A DNA stretch of 64,000 nucleotides from Athripsodes cinereus (lineage: Eukaryota > Arthropoda > Insecta > Trichoptera > Leptoceridae), in contig OX388317.1 of the NCBI GenBank assembly GCA_947579605.1, positions 20,727,384 to 20,791,383 of the forward strand, given 5' to 3'. The notes beneath the pieces were generated by a model. It did no database searches and had not been told where the DNA came from. It worked only from the letters and a program-made list of their open reading frames with translations. Each line of letters opens with the position of its first letter. Position 1 is the stretch's first letter. Positions 22,941 through 34,256 of the stretch are shown one piece after another. A program made the translations under genes and the position numbers.

Positions 22941-23412
22941 GCTAAGAACAGCCAAACGCCTGCATGACTCTGACTTTGACATCATAGACACATGGAAGAT
23001 CAGATGGGAGGAAGCTTCAGAACCGATAAATCACTGCCTGCCCTGTATTTCAATGAAACCGCCTGGATTCGACCAGCAACGTAAACTCTGGTCCACCTTA
23101 AACAGGATCCGAACAGGGCATGGCAGATGCGCCGATTTTTTCCACAAGTGTGGCTGGTTGGACTCCCCCGGATGCGACTGCGGAGCAGAGAAGCAGACCG
23201 TACGCCATATTGTGACCGAGTGCGGCCTTAGAGCGTACGCGGGAAACTTCAAAGATTTCTTCGTGCTGAATGAAACAGCGACCAAATATATTTTAAAAAT
23301 TGACCTTAACCTTTGACAACCAGACCTATCTGTGCTATTTTTACTGTTTATGTCCTATAAATTCTTTGTCATGTGATGTAACTTAATGCCATACGATAAA
23401 TAAATAAATAAA
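22941..23412 (+). mobile_element. LINE-4 (Jockey/R1-like) 3' insertion with 12-bp target duplication
   Basis: TATAACCAAAGC flanks the insertion at 22929-22940 and 23413-23424. Between them is an open frame to 23316 covering the C terminus of a Jockey/R1-like LINE protein: WSTLNRIRTGHGRCADFFHK, then CGWLDSPGCDCGAEKQTVRH and IVTECGLR. This holds the conserved C-D-C-G...H...C zinc-knuckle-like pattern. Then come a roughly 70-base 3' region and an ATAAATAAATAAATA tail. The whole 472-base insert is open from its first base. Any apparent start codon upstream lies in target DNA, so the protein is a 5'-truncated remnant and not a gene. The intact frame and duplication suggest a fairly recent insertion. 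Confidence 0.93.
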
Positions 23413-23712
23413 TATAACCAAAGCCTAAATTCGCCTTATAATTGTTTTGTTTTCTTGTATTTTTTTTTATTCAAGTGATCTTGTGTCTTAAGTAGGAATT
23501 TAGTTTAAAGTCAAAAAATTACAATTCGTAAAGTATGAAGTAGAATTATGTCCAAGTGGTCAGAAATGAACGTGTTTCAGGAATATAAGATTTGTAAAGG
23601 TATTTTTGGTTCATTTATAAAAAAAAAAAAAATGTTTTTCAATTTATGTGATGTTATCTGGCCTTAAAATATTTCCTAACAGCAACATACAATTGGCATT
23701 TCAACTTTTTTT

Positions 23713-23999
23713 TATACGCGGCGGCAGAATTGCCATCCACACTTCTCAGCATTATACAACCAGATAAGTCTCCATATGATCAGTCATGGTCACACAAAAA
23801 CTTAACAGTTTAATGCCGGGAAAAATTCACCTATCCAGATATACAGGATATCAAAGGATTAGTCTCAGAAAGCGGGTTCAAAATACCAGCATTGTGCCTG
23901 AAATATCTGTGTTCAAAAACTTTTTTACAATATTACAAGTGTTTATTATAATAGATTTTTGAATTTTAATGTACCTACATATTAACCGGTAAATCTAAT
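23713..23999 (-). mobile_element. LINE-11 3' end, copy 1
   Basis: Nearly identical to 50831-51120 over about 270 bases. It carries the end of the frame (a NLY-like, INTC-like stretch) followed by the 3' region, which ends CGCCGCGTATAAAAAAAA on the minus strand. It is 5'-truncated within the codons shared with copy 2. Confidence 0.85.
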
Positions 24000-24439
24000 T
24001 TAATGACACGACGAGGAAGACTTGCATATTTATTACTTGCAATTTTTTCGTTTGCTTTAAAAGTAAACATGTTTTTAATATGACCCATTGAATTGGAAAA
24101 AGTTTTTTTTTTATTTCGGGCTGATGGACATTATTTTCTGAACTATACAGAGTTTTAGTTTAGTAATAACAACATAATATATTATGGTACTCCCCATGTG
24201 CCTATTCTCCCCTTCCAGCAAATAATACCTTCGATAATCCATCATTCCGCACAGTATCTGAGTATGTTTTCACTAGGCTACCCTCCCGTAATGATACCTA
24301 TACGATGAAGATGAAAACCCGTCAATAATGATAGCAGTTATGAAATAGTAATAAATTATTCATGTGCCTGAAGACACTCCTTACATTCGGAAAGACTCAC
24401 GATGCTCTAGATGTATATGCAGGCCACTATATTTTATTT
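24000..24439. other. Unassigned sequence
   Basis: No element recognised. It lies between two inverted LINE ends of different families. Confidence 0.4.
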
Positions 24440-24850
24440 TTGTTTAATAAAGTCATAAAAATAACACATATTTTTATAACTTAAAAACTAGGTTTAAGTG
24501 ATACATACACTACTTAATTACAAATTAAACTAAACAAATTCATACTATACTAAATATACATACTACGATAATATTCACATCAACATTACAATATACTGTA
24601 TCATGAGAATCTCTCTTTGACATAGCGCACACACAGTCTCCTAAAAGATGAGATGTTTTCAGCCCCCCTGATTCGGCCAGGAATTTCATTAAACAGCCTC
24701 ATGCCTTTAAACATGAGACTGTTTCCTGTTGATGCCAGTCTTATTCTATTCTCTTAGTCTAAATTCATCTCGCCTTCTAGTTGGATAATTGTGTCTGTCT
24801 AAGTTTCTCACTAGATTTCTTCCCATATAAGACGGCAACATATTTTTTTC
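24440..24850 (-). pseudogene. LINE-7 C-terminal end (CR1/Jockey-like)
   Basis: On the minus strand: LPSYMGRNLVRNLDRHNYPT, then RRRDEFRL, a frame break, and MFKGMRLFNEIPGRIRGAEN, then ISSFRRLCVRYVKERF and a stop. The NYPTRRRDEFRL and LFNEIP motifs are typical of the end of many insect LINE open frames. A stop in the middle shows decay. About 200 AT-rich bases of 3' region follow. Confidence 0.78.
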
Positions 24851-25194
24851 CAACTTATATAGAAGTGTTTAGAAAAATTTGCTGCCTAACAGATAACATG
24901 TACCCCTCTTGAAAGAATGCAATTAAAATAATAATAAAATATTACTTTTCTTATGATCAGTTTATGAATCGTTTTTTTGAAAACACCTTTTTCTTGTGAA
25001 GAATGCCAAATATGATGAAACATCGACAAATGTAAACAAAACGTAATAGCTTAGAACTTTTTGTTTTAAGTTCTGTGATCAACCATAGGACACGACACTA
25101 TCTTGTTCATTTTTCTCAAGTTGTTAGAAAGTATGAAAAGTTATTTTTGCGAAGTTATTTTAACAATATTAATAACCACTGTATGAGTACTCGC
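24851..25194. other. Unassigned AT-rich sequence
   Basis: Nothing recognised between LINE-7 and LINE-6, which point away from each other. Confidence 0.4.
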
Positions 25195-25575
25195 GGAAAT
25201 TCACCACAGATGTTCTAAAACTTAATAAAAATCAAATTAGAATTCTAACCAGGACCTTGATAGGACACTGCAGACTACGGAAACACATAAGGAAAATCGA
25301 ACTGTCAGATACCCTAGTCTTTGGGCAGATTTTGTTCAGAGGATATTGAAACACCTATCCACATCCTCTATAATTGTGATGCACTCGCTCGCAACCGAAG
25401 TCACATCCTCGGAGGTCCACCGCTGGACTGAGAAGGTGAAGTTTCTCAAACCAAGAAAAATAGTGAGCTACATGACGCACTTAGGTCTTGAGAATGTGAT
25501 ATGACACAGAAGGATGTCACAATAGATCTATTATGGTCGCGGTGACGCAAGGGATGCAAGGTCCCTTGACCTTTT
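25195..25575 (+). pseudogene. LINE-6 C-terminal end (I/LOA-like)
   Basis: Plus-strand frame NKNQIRILTRTLIGHCRLRK, then HIRKIELSDT, resembles the GHCRLRKHL...C-terminal region of I-type LINEs. After frame breaks come ETPIHILYNCDALARNRSHI (composite of two frames) and LGGPPLD. The conserved H-x-L-x-x-C core is thus recognisable but frameshifted, with stops. Confidence 0.72.
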
Positions 25576-26272
25576 TAGAAAAAAAAATCTACAGCATGGG
25601 GGTATACTAAATCCAAAATTTATAATATGTAGTTTTACACAATCGACGCATTTTTTACCAAATTTTCTTAGTTATAATAAAGAATTATTAGTGAAATCGT
25701 GAACTTTTTGCACAATTTACAGAACCAGATTTATTTTGTTATTATAAAGTCAATAAAATTCCAATATTATAACTTAAATTTAACTTACGAAATGTAAAGC
25801 TTTATACTAGTGCTATAAATAAAGTTTCAATACTTTCAAAATGTGCCTTATTTTCATTGTTTTCAAGCATTACAATTGGACCTCTCCTCGTTTATAAATA
25901 CGAGTTTTACTCAATCGATAATAATATATGGGATACAAATGAATATCAGGAAATTTAATATGCATTGGTAAAAAGTGTTTATATGAGATGGAGATATGTT
26001 TATAATATATATACAAAAATAACACATTATGATGATTGTGGAATAATATTTTTACATATATTTATAGTAGGTAGGTAGGTACCTACGTCAAACGTATTTC
26101 CTAGATTTGCGATACAAACATTCATTTTAAATTATCATTTGGAACATTTTATGACAGTTGAGCGATTGTACTTTGTTTCGATATTTGAACGAAACAAGTA
26201 TAGTTGTGTTCGGTTCTATTTTTATTCTGTACATACATTTCTACATAATTAAAACTCATGAATTAATTCATC
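25576..26272. other. Unassigned AT-rich sequence
   Basis: Contains GTAGGTAGGTAGGTACCTAC near 26067, a simple sequence I associate with moth genomes. No genes. Confidence 0.4.
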
Positions 26273-26440
26273 GAGTTCGTTGGTTGCCTGGAGGTAGAGT
26301 CTCGGCCTCGTGCACATGAGGTGCGTGGTTCGATCCCAGGTGCCGGCAAATTCCCCTTTCACGACACAAGCTTTTAGCTTACTGTGAAAGGTGTATAAGG
26401 TTGTATTTGGGTTTATAATGAAAACCCATATATATATTTT
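26273..26440 (+). mobile_element. SINE-A, near-complete copy
   Basis: Head GAGTTCGTTGGTTGCCTGGA, A-box region GCCTGGAGGTAGAGTCTCGG, B box GGTTCGATCCC at about 26330, body CCTTTCACGACACAAGCTTT, tail GGGTTTATAATGAAAACCCA, then (TA)n. It has a tRNA-derived head with both pol III boxes intact. No target duplication is obvious. Confidence 0.9.
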
Positions 26441-26539
26441 TTATAAATAATTACCTTCCTATATGCAAAATATATTGCGCGATGGGTATAGTTTATAGCA
26501 ATATAACATTTTCTTACAACTATCTATTTATCTATCTAT

Positions 26540-26640
26540 ACCGTCACATCGTATTTTGCAAATGAGATAGCCAACAGGCTTACTGAATATAATGAACATG
26601 CAGGTTGTGCTCTTTGTGCCTATGAAAAGAAGACATGCAC
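26540..26640 (-). mobile_element. SINE-B 3' fragment, diverged
   Basis: On the plus strand TACCGTCACATCGTATTTTG, AATGAGATAGCCAACAGGCT ... TGAACATGCAGGTTGTGCTC is the inverse of the SINE-B 3' end, with many substitutions. Confidence 0.5.
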
Positions 26641-26717
26641 GAAAATATGCACGTCGTCGCTACGAACAATTTCTTGCAAATAATCATTCTATTCTGTCTT
26701 ATTTTCAATCTCTATAC

Positions 26718-26845
26718 AAACCATCACACCATCTCCCACAAGTAAGGAGACAAATTAATCCAAGTCGTCCTCTTTGTATTTATACAAGAGAAAACATTCG
26801 GAATAGTTAGCACAGCTCACTTCCGAATTGAAGATTTTGAATGTT
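26718..26845 (-). mobile_element. SINE-B 3' fragment, diverged
   Basis: AAACCATCACACCATCTCCC, ACAAGTAAGGAGAC and GTCGTCCTCTTTGTATT follow the inverted SINE-B order. The GCATGTTTNTTACATGCAG hairpin segment of the family is missing, so it carries an internal deletion. Confidence 0.5.
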
Positions 26846-26882
26846 TTGTACTTAATGTTTTAAGAATGCTTGCCTTTTACAT

Positions 26883-27137
26883 CCCGTGGAGCACCCGGTA
26901 AAGAATTGGTCTCCCACTCTTCTCCTTAAGTTTTCGAGTGTCCTGTAAAAGGTAGGTGTTCGAAAAAATTAAGACATTGTACATCTTAAATTCAGCGATG
27001 AGGTTTGCCACCCATCCTGAATGTCTTGATTTTATATTGGCACGAAGAGGACAGCTTGCATGTTTCTTACATGCAGCTGGTCTGCTGGTTACCCCACTTG
27101 TGGGATATGCCATGATGGTATAGTAGTAGTAGTAGTA
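26883..27137 (+). mobile_element. SINE-B, intact reference copy with 11-bp target duplication
   Basis: 255 bases from CCCGTGGAGCACCCGG to (GTA)n, flanked by GCCTTTTACAT at 26872-26882 and 27138-27148. Landmarks in order: GGAGCACCCGGTAAAGAATT (possible A box), GTTTTCGAGTGTCCTGTAAA, GGTGTTCGAAAAAATTAAGA (possible B box), GCGATGAGGTTTGCCACCC, GGCACGAAGAGGACAGC, hairpin CATGTTTCTTACATG, and CTACCCCACTTGTGGGATA-like end (TTACCCCA here), then TGCCATGATGGTATAG. There is no open frame of note. Other copies in the window are truncated or older, so this copy best defines the family. Confidence 0.92.
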
Positions 27138-27148
27138 GCCTTTTACAT

Positions 27149-27805
27149 GTTATTTTAGAAGTGAGTAGAGACGTATTCAATTCACAGACACTTCGTGTTC
27201 TATTTTTGTTTTAAAATTTTCTTGAAATCGGGTTTTTATTCAGGCTTAGCAATCTGCTTAAGGAAAACATCTTTCTTACCTTCTAATCGCACGATTCATC
27301 TGTTGTCAAGCTCTTATCTTTTTTTCGCTTTATTGCATAATACTAAGGATGTAATAGATAGCGATTTTACCGGATATTGAAAAGCGGATATCTGATGAGA
27401 ACTTGAACGGATATTTTTATATTTGGCCACTCTTACAATGTGCAAAATCCGATCTTGCCTCGAGTTTTTCGATTCTTTTACTAAGCACAGAACGACCTTT
27501 TGACTCCCTTATTTACACAATAATTGATCTATTCACGTGATTAATTACTCGGATTTTTAACAACATTTGACGTATTTATCGTCTTTGCATATTTGAAAAA
27601 AAAAGCTCATTCAAATATTGCATTTTATTTTTGCATGCTCAGAGAAACGACATCAAATGCATCAAAGAAACGTTGATTGAGATATTGAAATCATTGATTT
27701 TGTCTGTTTAATTTATGTTCGATATTATTGAATTCAATATTTGATACTGAGATAATTAAATATAAACTGTTAACTTTGAAAACAAAAAGAAAAAAACTTG
27801 TCTGA
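27149..27805. other. Unassigned AT-rich sequence
   Basis: No repeat family seen. It begins with the right-hand flank of the intact SINE-B insertion. Confidence 0.4.
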
Positions 27806-28020
27806 AAGAAGGGTGTGAGATAATGCGGGCGCCCGAGAACCACGTGGCTTGATCACGTGAATCAAATTCTCAAAGACGAACGTGTGTTGAGTAAGAGGTA
27901 CCGACGTGCGTGCATGAGAAATTGTATGAATGTCGAAGAAGCGAAAGAAGTATGTGAAGATAGATCTATATGGCGTTCCGTTCTCTCTGCCTTCCCTGTG
28001 AGTGTATAATATAGTACAGT
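27806..28020 (+). pseudogene. LINE-1 C-terminal end, open to the stop
   Basis: From 27828 an unbroken frame reads CGRPRTTWLDHVNQILKDER, then RRACMRNCMNVEEAKEVCED and RSIWRSVLSAFPVSV followed by a stop. A deletion in the last codons removes CCACTTGGG, so the end reads CTTCCCTGTGAGTGTATAAT. The tail is ATAGTACAGTATAGTATGG. It is the copy with the longest undisturbed C-terminal frame in the window. Confidence 0.85.
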
Positions 28021-28479
28021 ATAGTATGGTTTTAATTTTAAAAAAATATGAAATAATCCACAACCCACTATCCGTTACCCGGCCAAACATTTTAACCGGA
28101 TTAGTAGGATACCGTTTAATTTACGAATGTCCACTACATATCTACTGTGTACTTATACTGAATAAGTAGCGAGATTTACATTTCAGAAATGTTACATTAA
28201 TTTATTACTTTAATCTACTATTAAAAGTGTATTTGCTTAATTAACTTTGTCAACTTTTCGAAAACTAATTATATAAAAGGAGAGCGTGATGGTGTTTTTA
28301 TATTAAAAGTCTTTCTACATTAGGTATACATCTCACTTACTTACTACCCATCGTGTAAAGTTAAGTAGGATTGTGTTATTCAACAATATATCAAGCCACA
28401 ACCCAATCTCAATCTGAAGTAATCGACGTTCTGCACCGGATTGATGCACTATGAATAGTATATTATATATATAGTGAGT
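28021..28479. other. Unassigned sequence
   Basis: Nothing recognised between the two inward-facing LINE ends. Confidence 0.4.
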
Positions 28480-28740
28480 TACAATCCATTGGATTTGTCT
28501 GCAACGAGTTTGGATTTTTTTCTCCATAACTGCCTATTTTCAGCTAGTCTCTTTAGTTCTACGTATGTGCCACAGTTCATGTCCTTCTTCAGTTGGTCCA
28601 TATAGGTGTCTCTTGGTCGGCCTTTACCATTTCTGCCTTCGGTCTTGCCCTCCGCGATGGTGATGAGCAGGCTTGGGATGCTTGATGTTGTGGCCAATCC
28701 AGTTAGCTCGTTGTTGGCTGATTCTTTTAAGGAGTTGCCT
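28480..28740 (-). pseudogene. LINE-3 C-terminal end
   Basis: Minus strand: RRANWIGH-type start (QQRANWIGHNIKHP), a one-base shift, then SLLITIAEGKTEGRNGKGRP and RDTYMDQLKKDMNCGTYVEL, KRLAENRQLWRKKSK. The I-x-E-G-K-x-x-G-R-x-G-x-G-R-P-R pattern is that of the end of an endonuclease/reverse transcriptase LINE of a family distinct from LINE-1. Only the C terminus is present. Confidence 0.82.
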
Positions 28741-29179
28741 TCTTTTGCCTACTCTGATTAACACAAATGTGAATATTATTGGCACTTAAAGTAATAGGTT
28801 GGCTTACCCAGCCCAATTATTTAAACAAAGATGATTTATTATTTTGAATCTTTTTGCAGCTGGCGAGCCGTATATAGTATTTTGGGCCCTGAAATATGAT
28901 TTTTTCATAAAATACTACCATAATTTTGCTCCCTCTGCAAGTGCCGTCTCCTTTGCGTAGGTTGGCTACCATTAGGCCCTATTTTCTCCTTGTTATGTAG
29001 ATAAAATAGAATATTTGATTTTTGTTCACTGAATGAAACGAAATCTCTAATTATTCCGCCCCTCCTCTTTCTGAATTATGTGAAATTTTAATGGTCTTGC
29101 TATAGATATTTTGACTAAGAAGTTGCCAACCAGTTCAACATTAGATTCTTCGAGACGGTCACAAGACTATGAACTCCTA
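28741..29179. other. Unassigned sequence with GC-richer patches
   Basis: AGGTTGGCT occurs twice in the same orientation (28797 and 28960) about 160 bases apart. I could not define an element around the pair. Confidence 0.35.
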
Positions 29180-29282
29180 ATATACCATCACGGTATATCC
29201 CACAATCGAGCATAGCCAGCGGACTAACTACATGTTATAAAGATGCAGATTGTCCTCTCCGTGTCAATATTATAAAATAACT
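29180..29282 (-). mobile_element. SINE-B 3' part, diverged
   Basis: Plus strand ATACCATCACGGTATATCCC, ACAATCGAGCATAGCCAGC, then GATTGTCCTCTCCGTGTCAA is the inverse of the SINE-B end with moderate divergence. Confidence 0.65.
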
Positions 29283-29952
29283 CGAAAATCAATGAAATTC
29301 TTAATTATCATCATCACTGCACTAACTTATTTTTTTTTCATTTCGTAGCTTGATGCATTGTTGTTTAACGATATCTAGATGTCTTTATATTATTATTAAT
29401 GTAGGTAATCATTATGTGATTATCAGATTCATGATTTATACGTTTGTAAGTTTCGGTTGAAAATAACTTTTAAGTCTCTGAAGTGAGTTAGTTTGTTTAT
29501 CTGAAATAACTTTTATGTAATAATATTATTATGTTTGTATCTAATTGGTGTATTTTCAAGAAGTCCAACTCTGTTTCTATGATCTTTACTTAATAATTAT
29601 AAGGAAACAGTCTGTAAACTTTTTGCTTACAGAGTAGATAATTATATTTATAAAAGGTACTTTATGTCTACCTTTTAAAAAGGTTTTGTTTTTTGTTGAA
29701 GAAAAAGCTTTTACTAAATTTCAAAATAAATAAATTAGGAAGATATGTTTGTACAGTACAAATCAAGAGTATAACTATATATTAAGTTTCTGAGATGTCT
29801 ATGATTAGATTAAAAGTCTCTGTTATGCCGAAGAAACATTATTCATGACTGGGTCATATTTTGGAAGCGCTCTATAATTTTTCCCTGAATAGCAAACTCT
29901 CATTCATGCTCCAGAAAACTATTTTTTACAACCCTGTTTATCTATCTGCCTA
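29283..29952. other. Unassigned AT-rich sequence
   Basis: Nothing recognised. It holds several AATATTATTAT-type stretches. Confidence 0.4.
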
Positions 29953-30170
29953 TACTATCACGTCGTGTCCTAAGCGAGGTAAGCAGAGAGGATAGAATGT
30001 CATATAGACCTATCTTTACATATTTCTTTCGCATCCTCTTCATTCATATAATTTCTCACACATGAACGCCGATTTCCCCGCGTGACTTATTTACACGCAT
30101 TCTATCCAAAACGCTCCTCTTGCATTCGATCATTCACACAAAACATTCAATATTTATCATACATAATCTC
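29953..30170 (-). pseudogene. LINE-1 C-terminal end with internal deletion
   Basis: On the minus strand a stretch matching DRMRVNK is joined directly to RGNRRSCVRNYMNEEDAKEI, then CKDRS, a stop, and HSILSAYLA. The roughly 40 codons carrying GRPRTTWLDH are missing, so this copy has an internal deletion. The end is CGCTTAGGACACGACGTGAT, then AGTATA, as in other LINE-1 copies. Confidence 0.72.
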
Positions 30171-30269
30171 AAATATTTCATTTGTCTTTCTCACCATCCC
30201 TTCTTTCACATTCAAAATAACATGCCGGCATTCCATCCTCCTCTTTTTTCTCTTCTTGCACTTTGACTC

Positions 30270-30332
30270 GGTATGATGGGTGGCAAACCTCATCGCTGCC
30301 ATAAGCTTCAAAGTGTAAAATAAGATCTAACA
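30270..30332 (-). mobile_element. SINE-B middle fragment
   Basis: GATGGGTGGCAAACCTCATC then GCTGCC is the exact inverse of the central SINE-B block GATGAGGTTTGCCACCCATC. Flanking parts of the element have been lost. Confidence 0.65.
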
Positions 30333-31644
30333 AACTACCCGTGTGCCTCTTATTAATGTAAAATTGGTTTTATTTATGTAAAAAGCTTCTATTGATTTAA
30401 ATTGAAACAATTTGAAAGATTCAATAACGATAAAATGCTTGTTTCAGTATCGCGTTTATCAAACGAATCCAATAAATATCTTGAAGTTAAATTAAGACTT
30501 GTAAATTAAGGTAGAATTCCATTTACCCAAACACGTTTCCTTCCCTTATTGTTGTTGGTGAATACGTGTGTACATACATACATACGTACATACTAACTAC
30601 ACTTTATTATAAACAAACAAAACCTTATGAAGCCTTACCTACAGCATGATATTTTCTTTGCCAATTGGTGTTTGACAAATCGATTATTTTTTTGCATTAA
30701 TTGGCATTGGTCAATCTACGCTCTTTTAAGTCGTCTCCTGAAAGAATACTTCTTACACATTGTCCAATCCAGTTCTCTCTGTATGCATTTGATATATAAA
30801 TCAAGCTTACAATTCCTAATACATAATAGATGTTTGCTCGTGTGAATGAGATAGTTGGCGAATGTTTTGTTTTATTTTTAAACGCAAAATTTGTCAGTTA
30901 CGCACGCGACCAACATAACGCTATAAATATTATAAAGTTTATCAATATGAAAGTGACAGAACAAGTGTCTTTCTTTCTCGAGCGTGGTGAGTCTTTCACT
31001 TATGTGAAATCGAAAACTTCGGCATATTATTTCTTGTCAAACTCATAATATCCTGATCGAGACTCTAAACCACGATTGCACGCGTATATGATTTGTTATA
31101 ATATGGAGTATAGTGGATCTCATTCATGTTATTTATTTTTAAATATATCGTTCAATTTCTTGCGGTACAAATTGACTATCATATTTTATAATTGCATGTG
31201 AATGGAAATTTACTTACTGAATATAAAAATTCCAACAAAATCTTCATCTGCTGGTAACTTTAAATGAGATTAAGGTATTCGATATAAGTTTCATAATGTG
31301 AACAAAGTGTAAGTCTACGGCCTACGACACAGAGTTACGACTCCACGGCTACTGCTACGACTTAACCAGGGAGCGCTTTGTGCGTACTATGAATGTGTAA
31401 AAGTAATGCGTATACGTTCGTACGTAATTCCCTATAGCACAGGTATTTTGTGACTTTTATTGAGCAATTCCCTTTTAATTTATTATGCAAAATAATGTCC
31501 ATGGGCCTATAACGGCGACCGGATGTATAACATGTATTGTATACTGTGTACTACAATTTCATACATACTGAGTGTGTATTTTGTAACACTTTTACCTGTT
31601 GTGTATTACCGAGAATTGAGTATTTTGCTCACTTTTGTATATAT
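30333..31644. other. Unassigned AT-rich sequence
   Basis: Has a short CATA/CGTA microsatellite near 30572-30594 and TACGACT-like imperfect repeats near 31320-31370. Frames at 30627-31048 are unconvincing. Confidence 0.4.
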
Positions 31645-31790
31645 CTATAACATCACGGCATCTCCAGTATATGGAATAGCTAGCAGACTTACTCCGTGTA
31701 ATGAACGTGTCTGTCGACCTTTCCTTACCAATGAAATATTAGACATAATGATGGCATAACTGATCGTTGAACTGAAGATGTTAATTAATT
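31645..31790 (-). mobile_element. SINE-B 3' part, old
   Basis: AACATCACGGCATCTCCAGT, GGAATAGCTAGCAGACTTAC, TGAACGTGTCTGTCGACCTT and GATCGTTGAACTGAAGATG follow the inverse order of SINE-B landmarks with heavy substitution. Confidence 0.55.
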
Positions 31791-34256
31791 TATTTTACGA
31801 ACACCCGCCTATTACAAAACAACAACAAAAAAAACAAAAGGGTTAAGAGACTTATTCTTTGTCGGTTGTTCCAGGAAATTTCAGTATAAAATATATTTAT
31901 TTTTTTAATTCATAAAAGTCATATACCTTGCTTCTTATTTAGACAGTCAATCACTCAGCCCGAATTACGTTACAACTAAACAACTTGAAAAGGTTGACGT
32001 TAATTTAGGGGACCGAATTTATCGTATCAACATTTGCCGAAACTTTTTTACAACTTCGTTTTATATAACCTATCGTCTAATTTATTTTCTTTACTACCAC
32101 CTACACATATTGTATTTTTGTATTGAGGGTAATAAATTATTCCATTTTTTAAGTCGTAAGCTTTTTAATATAAAATTTTAAATTTCATGAACTTTCGTGT
32201 AATGGGCTTAATTTAAAAGTTTATGATGTTGTGACCCAATCACAAAACATGCTAGTTTTAAACCACGATATAAAGAAAGTGTATTTAAAAAGCATTGGTG
32301 TGAGTTATGAATATTATTTTTTGTAATTAAAAAAAGTAGCGAATATACGTAATTGAACGTATATTATGTCACGTTATTTATTTTAAAGATATATTTCTAT
32401 ACCAGCACAATATTTTACCAGAACTATGGACATCTCATCTTCATTACGGTAGATATAAAAGTATATTTGATAAAATAAAATACTTCTTTAGCACTTCCAA
32501 GGAAGTTAATCACTCGTGAGCCAGCTTTCAAGGGTTTTCGATTTCATCAACAAGATAGTGTTAAGGTTCATTTTAAGCTCCCAACACATGCTTATCATCG
32601 ATTGACAATGTTGACTATCATAAAAATAGGGCATTAAGAATGGGTGACATATCTATCTGATCGCCTACTATTTTTTTGTCACAAAGCCAAATATATTATT
32701 TCGTATTTAGAATATTTGATATTTTTTGACCTACTGGGCTTGGGTGAAATCTGCAGATGACAAAATCATTCAGTCATCTCAATTCAAGAACCATGTTTAC
32801 ACAATGCAACATTACTCCATTTCATATCGAAAGAAATGAGAAGGCCATTCCAACGCTTGAAATAAGACTCTAGGCTGATTTGTGTTTTCTCAAAGATCCT
32901 ACAATAGTAACTTGATGAATTTTATAAAGACGATTCAATACCTACAGGAAGATCTGTTATTTGTTATTTGATATTGTTTAGTGTACTAAGGAAAAGCGCG
33001 AGGCAATATTAATTAAGCTAACTAACTTAGCTAAAGTTCAGTAGTACCTAATACTAAACTTTATACTAAGTTTAAGGAGTACCTAGTAGCGTTTACATTA
33101 GAAGTAGCCTTCGTAACTTAATAATATATATCTACTAAATTGGGGACTAACGGTTAACGGATTAATAAGTTAATTAACATGCGTTAAAGTTGTGAAGGAT
33201 GATGATGGATGCTTGATTTTGGCAACAGTACTTAGACTTTGACAAGTAACTGCTGGTAAACAGTGCAGTCTTCAATTTGCTTCTAAAGATGGTTATCGGC
33301 TGATTTTTTCTCTGTGGCTATTTATGATTAACTATAAAAATATTGTGGCAACTGTAACGTTAACTTAAGCAAAGGTTCCTTTAAATTAAGCCCTTGATTT
33401 TTTTGAGAGCCTCTTCACACTTAATTTTTTTAAATCCCCGAAAATTACTTGTTGTTTTAAGGTCCCGAGTTGTACATGCTGTGTTACTTTTTTAAATTTC
33501 AAACCTCCTAGAATTAACTTAGAGCTACCTTACATTTTCAAAAAATCTACGAGCAATGATGATTAATGATGATTGATGATTCTTCGTTAACAGATTAGCA
33601 ATTAACTGAGTTAAATTGTTGTTAACCTTGCCTAGTTTAATGTATCAAATATACATTCTCTCATTTGTCGTGTGTGTTGGTGTTACAAGGAATTATCAAA
33701 GTTTTACTATATACAATAAGTTTATTGAGTACCTATGTGTAACATTAGACTTTTCCTCGAGGGTCAAAGCTATTGGTTTCTGTAAGGAACCATTTTATAA
33801 TATTTAAGTCGAACAATCATGTATTTTCTCTGGCAACAATTGTTAACTACGTTATAAAACCTTACAGAGTAGTTTTGGCCAAATTTCAGAAAAGCTGGAC
33901 GTATCAAAAAACAATTTATGAATTTTTAACTTACATATATTCATGTTTATATTAATGTTCGTTAAACTTCACCTCAGAAGTGATAATTCGTCTTAATTAA
34001 GTGAACTTCATGAGCACAAAATGGATTATTTGCGTTTTTCATACACAATGTTGTAATATTAAATAACACCATCTACAACCAGTCAAACGTAAAAATAATG
34101 GTCAATATATATTTTGTAGATTAAATAACACCAAAACTAACTTTATGTACTACAATCAGTGAAACGTAAAAATTTGTGCCGAGAGATTATTTTGTGCTTA
34201 AAAAACAACAAAACTTCATTCACTGTGTCGGTGTTTAGGTAGTAGAATTCCATATC
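31791..34256. other. Unassigned 2.5 kb, with a local 62-bp duplication
   Basis: No element or gene recognised over most of it. Near the right end ATTAAATAACACC is repeated at 34058 and 34120, and CAGTCAAACGTAAAAAT or CAGTGAAACGTAAAAAT follows each, so an old tandem duplication is present. Confidence 0.45.

Noticed and set aside
22921..23316. 131-residue frame read as a gene starting at 22921
   Set aside because: The first bases belong to the target duplication. The rest is the C terminus of a 5'-truncated LINE.
32628..32668. SINE-B fragment (AATGGGTGACATATC ... GATCGCC)
   Set aside because: The match to the central SINE-B block is short and lacks supporting flanks.
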